Position numbers and translations under genes: made by a program. This document shows positions 55,116-64,000 of a DNA stretch of 64,000 bases, in pieces (position 1 is the stretch's first letter; each line of letters begins with the position of its first letter). The stretch is taken from NCBI GenBank assembly GCA_026168455.1, contig CM047431.1:27965569-28029568 (forward strand), written 5' to 3'. A model generated the notes under the pieces. The model searched no databases and was not told where the DNA came from. It saw only the letters and a program-made list of their open reading frames with translations. The stretch is from Theocolax elegans. Its lineage: Eukaryota; Arthropoda; Insecta; Hymenoptera; Cerocephalidae.

Positions 55116-56396
55116 TGTAACGGTCACGCTGGGGATTAGGGCGTGGCGTCAAAGGCGAATAAACAATTGTAATTAGATAAAATAATATTAATTTATTAAT
55201 AATATAAACTAGGGTTTGGGCGCCAGCCGCGTATGATCGCGGCGAATTTATAATCTCTATTGCTCGGCTACGTGCGAGCTGCTGCTGCTACTTGCTGCGC
55301 GAGGGGAGGGAAGGGAAGTAAATGGGAAGCACACTTACAGTCAGGAGAGATCGTGAAATACCGGTGCAGAGCGTGCACCCACCTTATTGCAGTGGAGATC
55401 GTCTCCTGGAATTCTGCTGCTCTGCGGTCAATTGCTCTCGCAAACACACTCGAAATATTTTATATTTGTCGGTCGCGAATCGGTAGGCCGATGCTGCCTC
55501 GGTGGCGTCCCGATGAGCTCTCTCGAGCTCGGGCTCGTTCGCTGCTTCGCTGCTCGGGCCCGACGTGCGCGCGCAGCTTCTCGCGTCGAGTCGCCCGTCG
55601 GCCGCCGTCGTCTCGCGCGCGCCGTATCGCGAGTGCTCGCGACCATGTTTACACTAGGCGGACGACGTTGCTTCAGCCGCTGCTTCCCACGGAGAGGACG
55701 ATGTTCCCGGTGATGCTGTTAACCCGGTAAGTCTATATGATCGTTCCGTGATGTCTAACGTATCGGCTAATGAGTCTACTCTGTTACAGGTGCAGACGGG
55801 ACGGCCGATCTTCGAGTCTTCTCTCTCACTCGCTCTCACGGTGGCTGCTCAGCTGGTGCGCGTCTGGTCGGTGACTGCTGCTCTTCTTCGATGCTGTGTT
55901 GCTGCGGGGATTCTGGCTACTTCTTAGGTGAATATCTATCTCCCGAGGGAGTGCTGCGTATTATTTACTAATTATTAATTGAGAGTTATGGTAATGTTAT
56001 GATTACCATAACCTCACTTCCAATCCTCTCCTAGCATGTAGCTGTCAGTTACTATGTGCACTACATGCGTCCTTGTTTCCTTCTAATTAGGATTATTATT
56101 AATTATATAACGTGTTACAGCTTCCTGGATGTCTTGTTGCTGCTCATGCTGCTCCGTCTGGCACCTTGGGCCATCGCAGGCTGCTCCATGGTCCTGGTGC
56201 GAAGCCTCCTGGAAGTTGTGTCGCCTCTCCTGATATGCTGCTTCCATGTGCTACGTGGAGGGAACCAAGAGAAGTATTGGGGATTTGGGGAGCTTCGGGT
56301 AGGCTAGGTAGGCTTAGAGATGTGAGGGTAGGTAGGCTAGTTTGTATTGGGACTCGCTCGCTTATTACTTTGACAGGTATTACATACCTTGTCACA
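55116..56396 (-). repeat. 5' LTR (1281 bp) of the gypsy element
   Basis: Upstream LTR, adjoining the primer site. Same length as 43749-45029. AATT follows at 56397-56400. Confidence 0.9.
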
Positions 56397-56400
56397 AATT

Positions 56401-57605
56401 ATAATCATAGATATTAATTAAAAATAAATCAGTTTACAATTTTAATAAATAGTAAATTCAATGTAGATAATTTAATAGTGCAATTTATTAGGTACTGGTA
56501 TAATGAATTTTTGTTCATCGATGTCAATTAATACGCATATTCTCCATATCTGTTCTGTTTTAATACAAATTTCATTGCTGCTGCAACGACACGAATTATA
56601 CTTGAGTAATGATTCAAAGTTGTATTTATAACCTGACAAATAATTATTTCATTATCATTAACATCTACAACGAAGTCTATTAACGAATAATAATAACTAA
56701 CGAATTATTATAACGAATTCGTAATGAGCGATCCAAGAAATCCCTGTAAATCGAATTTCATAAAAATCGAAGAATTTGCCAAATTTCTTGCCGCTATATT
56801 GGGTCCGCCATCTTGAAATGGTAAAAACTACGCCGTATGTCCAATGTTGATAAACATTCATCATAAAACATTGTTTATAGAATAATATCGAAATATCAAA
56901 AGATTTTCTCCTATATAGATTACCATCTTAGATGCTGCTATCTTGCATTTGGAAAAACCTCGAGGTAAGAGTTTAAAACAAAAAATCTTGTCTTTCAAAA
57001 TTTGGAGCTTTTAGTTAAATAAATAAATATAACTTTATTAATATGGATTTTTTTTATTTGATTGCATTCATCACAATATTAGCAATTTTTTAAAGTTGGA
57101 ATCATGTTGAAAATTGCAATTGAAAATCACGTAAAAAAGATCTTAAGGCATATTCTATTATAAAATTATATAAAAATGTATATATATATATATATTCAAA
57201 TTTTCAATATTGTAGCGCAATTTATGGCGCAACTTTTGGCTCGATAAAGACACGTAAAAAGTAGCGCAAAAAGTTGCGTCAAAAGTTGCGCTATTAATTG
57301 CGCATGCATTTTCAGTAGGGTGGCGCACTTACACTTTTTTTAAGTTGAATATCGGCATGTAGTTTATGTAACATTGACCTTGAGATTAGAAATTCTAACC
57401 CAGAAGTATAAATTCTAGACATAATTAACAACGAATGTTACATATAATGTTCTATAGTAAAAGTTAATAGATTTTGAGTTAAATAGCGGTGAACTCAGAT
57501 GGTGTTGAAAAAACTTGGATAAATTCTGAAAAACATTTGCAATGTGTACCCAAAATTTGGTGCATTTTTAAAATTTTGATCGAACCACTTCACGTGGAAT
57601 ACCCC
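56401..57605. repeat. Right arm of the inverted-end DNA element
   Basis: 56715-57320 is the reverse complement of 42440-43060 with modest divergence, including the ATATTGGGTCCGCCATCTTG block and the GCGCAA cluster. 57310-57540 is shared with 8560-8750 rather than with the left arm. The tip is at 57556-57605. 56401-56710 is AT-rich interior without coding potential. Confidence 0.75.
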
Positions 57606-58942
57606 ATTTATTTATTAACTAAATTTTGGTGTTATTTGGTGTCATTTTGGAGTTTTATTTTTTGGTGTCTTTCAAGTCCAATTTAAGAGAATATTTTTCG
57701 AGTCTGGCAATTGGATTTTTGAGTGTCGTGCCATATAAGCGATTTTTCATGAGGACAATTAACCTAGCGCATGTTTGCGCATCTGGTAAGAGACCAATCA
57801 AATTGCCAAGGGAATTTTCCACGAATGATCTCGAGTTTCTAGGTAAAAGATCCAATGATCAATAATCAGGCGATCTAGGAAAAGCTGTTACGTGGGTAAG
57901 CTTACCTCTCGATAGCGTCCTTCCGTTCTGGTTGCGTCAGTCTTGAGAGGGAACCACGTTGGTAAAGAAAAATTAAGAGAGATTTTTGAGAGTTTGAGAG
58001 GAGCCTCCATTTTGTTGCTTTATAGTGAGTTAAGAATAATAGTTAATATTAATAGAGTAATAGAAATATAAAAAAAGGAAAAGCCAAGAGAACAAATTGG
58101 CCAAAGTAGTAGTAAGAACGGGAGTCAAATAAAACAAAACTAGATGGTGTTAATTAATAATTGTTTGGTGGATTTAGATGGAATCTTGGTACTATAAATT
58201 ATTCATTAAATTTATTTACAGCTTCGATATTTTTGGCGAACTGAAAAATTTAAGAATATTTTAGGATTTTTTATGATAGTTGAAAATAGTTGAATTCGAG
58301 TCTATTTTACAGGTGTAGCTCTATGAATTGAGTAAAGTAGCTGATCTGATAATTTTAGAGTATCGGCAACGAAATAATTTTTTTTCAGCTCGAGTATAAT
58401 AGTGAAATTATTCAAGTGGCGTCCAAATTTTTGTGTGAGCGCGTCGCGAGTATATTAACTTTTCCATAATTAATATAATTAATTAAAACAACGTAGTAAT
58501 TAAAAGAGTTGTATTGCTTTCGTGTTACAGGTGGCGTTGAATCAGCGTACGGTTGTTTTATTATATGTCAAATGAAATTTTGTTAATAATAATTTGAATA
58601 AATCGTTTCATTTTTCTTAAATTAATAGTTAATTTATTATTAGTCTACTCCTTGTGAGGTTTGTATCGTTCTCAAATTGATTTTAAAAATAAAAAAAAAA
58701 TTACCACCGGGTGAACTCAACGGAGGTTTCGCCATTTTCTCTGAATCCCCTTTTCGAGTGCGCAAATCTCAAGTTGAGGTATGGCTTTTAACAACGGAAT
58801 AGGTAAAATTGAGAGAGAGAATTAAAAGCATTAAAGTGAAATTATATTTACATATTTTGGTAATTTAGTATAAAAATCAAGGTTAGAAACGGCTTATACA
58901 GCTGGCTTATAGTATAAAAATTAAGGTTACAAATAAATAAAT
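57606..58942. other. Unassigned spacer before the second polymerase half
   Basis: No supported gene. Part of it (57890-58020 and 58430-58780) has mixed composition like old LTR or leader sequence; a short frame at 57626-57865 has no known domain. The last bases, AAATAAATTTACAG, resemble a splice acceptor directly before the polymerase resumes, which may be chance. Confidence 0.3.
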
Positions 58943-59593
58943 TTACAGGCAGATATGGAGCAGAAGGATGTATAGCGTTACCAAATTATCATAGTTGTGC
59001 AATCTTTGATGCAAATTTGGTTGCAATTCAGCTGAAAAGAACGAGTATCACAATCAAGAAACCAATATATGTTGGTCTTTGTATACTTGATTTATCTAAA
59101 ACATTACTTTATGAATTCCATTATTCATACATGAAGCAATGTGTAGAAGAAAAATGTAAACTTCTCTATAGAGATACCGACAGTTTGATATATATAATTG
59201 AAGACAGATATGTATAAAATAATAAAAGAAGATATTCATAGATTTGATACTTCTGATTATCCCGTAAATAATCTATTCAACATTCCTCTGGCAAACAAGA
59301 AAATTCTTGGATTAATGAAAGATAAATGCTCTAGCAAGATTATGACAGAATTTATTGGTCTACGAAGTAAAATGTATAGTATTTTAGTTGAAGGAGGAGG
59401 CACAGTCAAGAAAGCAAAAAGTATAAAATCTGCTGTTGTAAAGAAATCAATTACTTTCGAAGATTACAGAAGATGTCTTCAAGATTTTGTTATCATAAAA
59501 CGCGTGCAGTGTAATATTTGGTCAAAATTACATGTAGTACACACTGAAAACCAATTGAAAATTGCATTTAGCCCTCATGATAATAAACGATAG
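58943..59593 (+). pseudogene. polB: Polinton/Maverick DNA polymerase B, carboxy-terminal half
   Basis: The sequence resumes in the palm/fingers after motif B: RYGAEGCIALPNYHSC near 58945-58990, KKPIYVGLCILDLSKTLL near 59055-59110, and motif C as LLYRDTDSLIYII near 59160-59200 with both catalytic Asp residues. After a frame change near 59205 it continues as FDTSDYPVNNLFNIP, KILGLMKDKCSSKIM and TEFIGLRSKMYSIL, and ends AFSPHDNKR with TAG at 59591. Motif order and strand agree with the amino-terminal half at 26989-28195, and the missing part between the halves would be about 20 codons. Confidence 0.85.
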
Positions 59594-60115
59594 TTATTGA
59601 CTCAAATTACCGACACTCTTCCTTGGGGACATTCAGAGTTGTTGAAGAATAGATGGCACAAGCGACTGTACAAGTAGACGGGGAAATGGAGAAGGGAGAT
59701 CTGACATCCATCCAAAAATACCAGAGTGTGGTGGATGCTGAAACGGAGAAGGGGGATGAAGCAGTCAAATTTAACAAAAATACTTATGTTTTTTTCTTAT
59801 TTTGATTTCAGAATGGATCTGTCAGCTTCAAGTAAAGTTGCTGAATCTGTTTTTTTGTCAATGAAAAAGGTGACAAAACTAGAGAAAGGTCACCAGTACA
59901 TGGTGACTGCACTGAAGGAGGTGAAGACCAAGTTTAGAGATAAAGTAATGGCCGAACTAATGAAAGCTTCCAAATTTTCTTACCAGAAAAGATTTCATCA
60001 ACCATGCTGAAAAATCAAGAATTTTTCTACAATTTAGCTAACACCGCAAACAAACTCAGCTTATTTGTAACTTATCAAGGCGGATCATCTTTTAAGTTTG
60101 ATTCTTACTAATCAA
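59594..60115 (+). pseudogene. Small Polinton-associated frame downstream of polB
   Basis: From about 59808 the + strand reads MDLSASSKVAESVFLSMKKV, then KGHQYMVTALKEVKTKFRDKVMAEL, shortened here to its blocks, to a stop at 60008. A further shifted continuation (NQEFFYNLANTANKLSLFV) runs to about 60110. I have seen similar short proteins near Polinton-type polymerases in insects; a single-strand nucleic-acid binding fold would fit but is a guess. A pyrimidine-rich TTTTTTTCTTATTTTGATTTCAG precedes the ATG by one base. Confidence 0.4.
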
Positions 60116-60268
60116 TAATACGACAATAATTATTTTAATCATGTATATTTATTCAAATTTTAATTTTGTACATATTAGATAAATAAAGTATGATTAAACA
60201 ATGTCTACAATTTGTTCTCTTATTTAGTATATCCATTAATTTCCTATATTATTTAATTTCATTTTTAT

Positions 60269-61110
60269 CTATCCAACAATTATGCTCGCTACTAAGCCTA
60301 ACCATTTAACATACACACGACTACTTTTATTCTTCAAAACTTTTTCTACTAAATAAACTTCCGGATACATAGTTTTCTGAATTTCCGTATAATAAAAGCC
60401 GCCAGAGACAGGTTTACCATTGTAATCTTTGACGTGGTAAGTTATAAGATTAGTTTTTACAACTCGCGTTATTGTGAAAATTTCAGTAGACCAGTTTGGT
60501 GTATAGCCTTTTTCAAAAACATGCATTATTTTACTTATTCGTTCTTTATCTCCTACTTTAAATTTCGGTTTTTCAATAGGTATATTATTGGCTATAAAAT
60601 GCTTCTTAATCTCTCTTTCATGTGCCCGTGTATATAGAATATCAATCCATTTATAGTTCCCTTTTTCGCTAAATTCTATCCATATTGAATTTTTAAGTGT
60701 TCTATTAAATCTCTAACGTATACTTGCATGAAGGTTACTATGTGAAGAGTATAGATGAATCTTTTATTTTTTCATTAGATTTTGAAAATTTGAATTGTAA
60801 AACTATTTTCCTTCGTCGGTTGCAGCTTAGACGGTACACGTTCTTGCTTTGATATAGTTTTCATTCCTAAACTAACATCACTTCCACTTTTGGATTTTAC
60901 CGGGACGACCCATGCATGTTTTGAAAATATATCTATAACTGTAATTAAGTAATAAAATCCTTGTTCTCCTTAGAGTAAGGAATCATTTCTACAAGATCAG
61001 CTTACCAAGTTTTATCTATTGCTCGTGTATCGTATTTTCTTCGCTTATATCTAAGTGGTGCTGGTTTGTGAAGTTCTTCAGCTATTTTTTGTCGATCCAT
61101 TATAGTTTAC
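60269..61110 (-). pseudogene. Polinton/Maverick integrase
   Basis: Retroviral-type DDE integrase on the minus strand. The core is read at about 61020-60880 as ADLVEMIPYSKENKGFYYLI and VIDIFSKHAWVVPVKSK, with the first catalytic Asp in ADLVEM. Stops follow between 60880 and 60620. The carboxy-terminal part, 60526-60269, is intact: MHVFEKGYTPNWSTEIFTI, GKPVSGGFYYTEIQKT and RVYVKWLG, a small chromo-like module. Several stops show decay. It points opposite to polB, and the gene next to it, as in other Polintons. Confidence 0.75.
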
Positions 61111-61595
61111 TATATACTGAGAATATTTTCATTTAATTCTTTTTCACAATCTGCTTTATCTTCTTGTAATGTTCCATTAAATTCTTTATCAATTTAGTCA
61201 ATGCCAGAAAAATTGCGTTGTGTTAAATCGTAAAGATATTCTATTTTGGGCGTCACTTCGGATTTAAATTTTTGAAGTTCCTCCTTATACTGATTTACAG
61301 CATCAACAAGTCCACCGATTTTAGATGTTCAAAAATATATTTCAGTCTGTAGAATCACTTGTAGTGAATGCAAAAAGACAGCATCGTTTGGTTGACTGGC
61401 TTGCCCAATATTACACATCCGTTTATTTTTTAAATCGAAATTACCGTCTACTGTAAAATTGAAACCAACACCTGGTGGGCCAAGACTCTCTTTCGAGCTC
61501 GCAAGTTTTCTTTCAAACACATCGAGACTCATGACGAAACTGGTTAGAAACTTGCATGCATCAATATATATGTCCTGCTTAACGTAGTTCTTCAA
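61111..61595 (-). pseudogene. Polinton-associated uncharacterised gene (DLKNKR type)
   Basis: A minus-strand frame from 61595 to 61329 has SLGPPGVGFNFTVDGNFDLKNKRMCNIGQ and NDAVFLHSL, given here as blocks; in-frame stop at 61327, then a shifted part with NQYKEELQKFKSEV to about 61130. The D.KNKR..N.....DAV pattern resembles fibre- or collar-like proteins with repeated short turns. It is known to me only as an uncharacterised gene in insect Polinton neighbourhoods. Confidence 0.5.
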
Positions 61596-62431
61596 TAATT
61601 AATTAAATTTAATTTGTGTGATTGTTATTTCCTCCAGACCGTTCGGCAATCAATAATCAAAGTCGCTCGATATGCTCATTTGGATTATCCCAGTAGATTA
61701 GATCTATAGATAAAATTTTTTTGCTAATTTTTACTTTGGTATGAAACTTCTTCCGCTGGTTAGTTTGATTTTGCGATTGCTGCAGGTGCAATAACATTTA
61801 TGTATTTTCTACTTCTCGAGGTTCTATAGATCCATTTTTATTATGTCATTTCCGATGAGCATTTGTTGCCTCTAATATAGTACGATAATTTTCACGATCT
61901 GTTGAACTTAAAAGATTATCATCTGGTTCTTTTTTAAACAGTAATTCTATTAGTCCACTACTTTTAGGATAAGATATACAATTTATTTTTATAAATTTAT
62001 CATAAAATTGAATTTCTGCATCGCCAACCATATACACTCCATTAACGTTTCGTACTCCTTATATAGTGTCAATTTTGCTTTGACTTATATTCAATAATGA
62101 TAAAAAATCATCTCCATTGTCTTCTTGAATAGACTTGAATGTAGAATTAACCAAAGTTTCATACTATGAAAAATTATCATCATCATCTAGTGTAGAATTT
62201 GAATCATTTACATCATTTACTACTTAACTCGACCGGTCCAATCTCATTCGGTTTCTTGCTGTCGAACTTTGCTTAGGAGATGGAAGGCTTTTGTTTTAAG
62301 AATCGACAAGTTTCTCGAGTGGTGAAATAACTGGTTTCAATATATCGCCAGTAAAATCTTCTTCCTTTGTTTCACTTTTCCAAAATCAAAGTTGCCTACG
62401 GGGAATTTGCCATTCTGCTCAGTGAAATCCA
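61570..62431 (-). pseudogene. Polinton-associated uncharacterised gene (WDNPNE type)
   Basis: The start is ATG at 62431 (MDFTEQNGKFPVGNFDFG). A decayed acidic middle follows, then MYMVGDAEIQFYDKFIKI near 61985-62037, SSGLIELLFKKEPDD near 61915-61960, YWDNPNEHIERL near 61650-61690, and the tail IIEELR just above 61580. Four or more stops interrupt it. I recognise the arrangement as a common uncharacterised protein in insects, often encoded beside Polinton genes. Function is unknown. Confidence 0.55.
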
Positions 62432-62607
62432 TGTTCACATCACAAAGTTAAATTTTACATTAAACTGATAAAATATATAAGCATCTATTTTGAATCTTTT
62501 TTCATCGGTTGTCATTCATCATTTAAAGAGTCATGATTGTACATAAATCTAAAAGGCGCGCGATAGGCTCTGAATTACTTTATATAGTAATCAATAACCT
62601 ACCTTTG

Positions 62608-63246
62608 AAATGAATCTTCCTGGGTATCAATACTGCGGACCCGGAAATAAATTGAAAAAAACGATTCAAAAGAGGTGATCCTGGGATCAATCCGCTTGAT
62701 CAGCCATGTAAAGATCATGATATCAATTACTTAAATAAAAATATTGACCTTAAAGTAGCGGACTTAAAGCTTGCGGAAAAAGCTTTGCAGCGCGTTAAAG
62801 GTCAGGATGCAAGTATTACTGAAAAAGGGTCGGCTTTTGCTGTCGCAAGCGCTATGAAGATGAAAGCTGAAACTGGAATGGGATTGAAATTTGGTAAATT
62901 AATGGTTACGGCTAAGAAATCACTAAAACCGAGTAAATGTTTACGCAAAGTTATTCAATCAGCATTAAGAGGAGCTCGACAAGCTGTCATGAACGCAGGT
63001 GGTAACAAAAAAGTTATCTTGCCAAGACTTCTACCCACTCCATCAAAAATTGGTGGAGTCATTCCTTTTCTCATGTCGTCGTTCGCTGGACTAAGTGCCG
63101 CCGGTGGTCTGGCTGGAGGAGCTGCTTTAATAGCTAAAGCTGTAAATGATGCAAAAGTTATACAGAAAAATCTTGAAGAAAATAAGAGACATCATAAAGC
63201 TATGGAAGCTATTGCTCTTGGCAACTGTCTCTATATTAAACCATAA
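62608..63246 (+). pseudogene. Polinton capsid-associated protein with phospholipase A2-like start
   Basis: The start is the ATG at 62608 (MNLPGYQYCGPGNKL). A one-base shift near 62668 separates this from DPGINPLDQPCKDHDINYL, which holds the HD pair and Ca-loop-like YCGPG of the parvovirus-type phospholipase A2 domain. The rest is open to 63246: a basic region, then a Gly/Ala-rich hydrophobic stretch (FAGLSAAGGLAGGAALIAKAV) and a charged helical end. This layout is known from Polintons, where the protein is thought to help cross membranes together with a capsid. Only one frame change was seen, so this gene is among the best preserved of the element. Confidence 0.75.
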
Positions 63247-63334
63247 AAAAAGAAATGTGATTGTTCATTAAGCCGCATATTGGTAATGGTTTGGTTAAAC
63301 AAAAAGCTTCGATTTAATTTTATCAAATCGTGCA

Positions 63335-63645
63335 TTGGCTGATTATGATCTTATAAAATTTTTACGTATATTAAAAATCCCAAATTTTAGAGGAGTTTTT
63401 ATGAGAAATAATCGGTCTTCCGATGGTCCATGGTTTAATGTATCTGTTATCGTTAATTTGGATGACTTTGAAAATAAAGGAACTCACTGGGTTTGTTATC
63501 GAAAATGTGCATCTGACGTAATTTATTTTGACAGTTTTGGTGATCTTAAACCTCTCATTGATCTCATGTTATATTTTAATGTAAAAGGAGTTGTTATACG
63601 CAACCATAAAATAACTAGGCGTGAACCGCACGACCTTTATACATA
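63335..63645 (+). pseudogene. Polinton cysteine protease (adenovirus protease type), truncated
   Basis: The frame contains FRGVFMRN near 63390, GTHWVCYRK near 63483-63510 with the catalytic His, and YFDSFGDLKP near 63525-63555 with the acidic partner. In this C48/C5-like family the nucleophile Cys lies further on; here family-like sequence ends at about 63645 and the frame passes into unrelated DNA, so the Cys part is missing. In Polintons this protease is thought to mature the capsid proteins. Confidence 0.75.
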
Positions 63646-64000
63646 TAGCTTATACATAGTATGTAGTACCGATAATGGCCGTAAGGTGGCTACCCCCTTA
63701 TGGCGCCGTTCCCGTTATCAAGATAAACGAGCGCCGTTATAAGCATAGGCTCGTTCAAGCATACAGGAGCTCGTCTTTTCCCACTGCGGGAGTACCACAC
63801 CTTTCGGGGCAATACTGTACACTATCTACAGTGTTCAATAAAGGCGAAATTAATTCAAGATCAGTTTTTTTTATCATAATTATTTAACTCCTTCCCTCAT
63901 CCCATCCATGCCGTACAAGCTCACATAGGCGATTACATCAGGCTCTCCTTCGCTTAAGACTTCGCCGCCCGGATCACTTGGGAGTACCGGAATCGGATCG
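63646..64000 (+). repeat. Probable LTR or other insertion ending the protease
   Basis: From TGTAGTACCGATAATGGCC (63661) the composition becomes GC-richer; an AATAAAGGCG signal lies at 63838-63847 and GC-rich sequence runs to the window edge. This fits the start of an LTR element, but only one copy and no end are visible. Confidence 0.35.

Larger units (their letters stand above)
43749..56396 (-). mobile_element. Ty3/gypsy retrotransposon with 1281-bp LTRs, damaged coding region
   Basis: Order on the minus strand: LTR 56396-55116, primer site 55114-55100, AT-rich leader, gag 53617-51315, pol 51448-46967 (protease, RT, RNase H, integrase), a third frame 46881-45879, polypurine tract, LTR 45029-43749. 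Flanks show the 4-bp duplication AATT, usual for Ty3/gypsy in insects. Coding damage includes one gag shift, one stop in RT, a 1-kb tandem duplication in pol, one shift in integrase, and a stop plus shift in the third frame. It sits in the middle of the inverted-end DNA element, which is therefore older. A trace of the same LTR lies at 26800-26988. Confidence 0.9.
42001..57605. mobile_element. Non-autonomous DNA element with inverted ends, split by a gypsy insertion
   Basis: The left end reads GGGGTATTCCACGTAAAGTGG and the right end is the near-exact reverse complement (CCACTTCACGTGGAATACCCC); the pairing goes on for about 55 bases. Further inside, 42440-43060 pairs with 56720-57320. Without the retrotransposon at 43749-56396 the unit would be about 3 kb with no transposase frame, so it depends on another source. 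A clear target duplication was not found; the left flank is a TA repeat. Related partial copies lie at 8352-8801 and, more distantly, near 23620-23830. I do not assign a superfamily. Confidence 0.7.

Noticed and set aside
58929..58943. True splice acceptor joining the two polymerase halves by a 31-kb intron
   Set aside because: The ACAG before 58943 is weakly supported, and the left side at 28195 lacks a donor and ends at a LINE tail; insertion is the simpler explanation.
1..64000. Prokaryotic or plasmid origin, CRISPR array, integron
   Set aside because: Spliced exon, LINEs, LTR elements, microsatellites and Polinton genes show a eukaryotic nuclear genome; no regularly spaced short repeats with unique spacers were seen.

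Overview
The window looks like repeat-dense arthropod (most likely insect) nuclear DNA. The main host evidence is one spliced exon, 19165-19416 on the + strand. It reads as part of the amino-terminal domain of the NMDA-type glutamate receptor subunit 1 and has an intact acceptor and donor. Hymenoptera is a reasonable guess from the exon and the element mix, but it is not proven. There is no operon structure, ribosome-site pattern, CRISPR array or rRNA.

Nearly everything else is mobile DNA, much of it nested. From left to right: a Ty3/gypsy-like element on the minus strand with open gag and pol frames (1-3683; pol runs off the left edge; a gag-pol slippery heptamer and a tRNA-Lys-type primer site are visible); a 5'-truncated Penelope-like element with GIY-YIG nuclease (4942-6180); two decayed gypsy copies of one family in opposite orientation (6480-8350 and 9767-11175); two LINE fragments head to tail (12470-14960); a gypsy-like gag-protease fragment with LTR and tRNA-Pro-type primer site (15295-18024); an integrase fragment (18247-18390); the receptor exon; a decayed multi-block gene of a widespread uncharacterised animal family (20640-23456, minus); and an R1-like LINE (24400-26770).

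From 26.99 kb to the right end the underlying layer is a decayed Polinton/Maverick. Its family-B DNA polymerase is cut in two: the amino-terminal half lies at 26986-28195 and the carboxy-terminal half at 58943-59593, both on +. The roughly 30.7 kb between them holds a LINE (28196-32640, minus), itself split by a BEL/Pao element with 5-bp target duplications (28374-31181); a decayed gypsy element (about 33060-40560, +); and a 15.6-kb unit with inverted ends (42001-57605). That unit is a non-autonomous DNA element split by a gypsy element with 1281-bp LTRs (43749-56396, minus). Right of the polymerase lie a minus-strand integrase, two minus-strand Polinton-type accessory genes, a + strand phospholipase-like capsid-associated gene and a + strand adenovirus-type cysteine protease that loses its end to another insertion.

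The most unusual observations are: (i) an extra reading frame after integrase, in the position often used by env, that carries a nucleocapsid-like double zinc knuckle in two different gypsy elements; (ii) a canonical G GGA AAC heptamer immediately before a gag stop; (iii) a fresh 1-kb tandem duplication inside pol of the 43.7-56.4 kb element; (iv) LTR differences crowded into one third of the LTR; and (v) a polymerase gene split by about 31 kb of nested insertions. All calls rest on reading the sequence by eye and recognising families; no alignment or database search was run.
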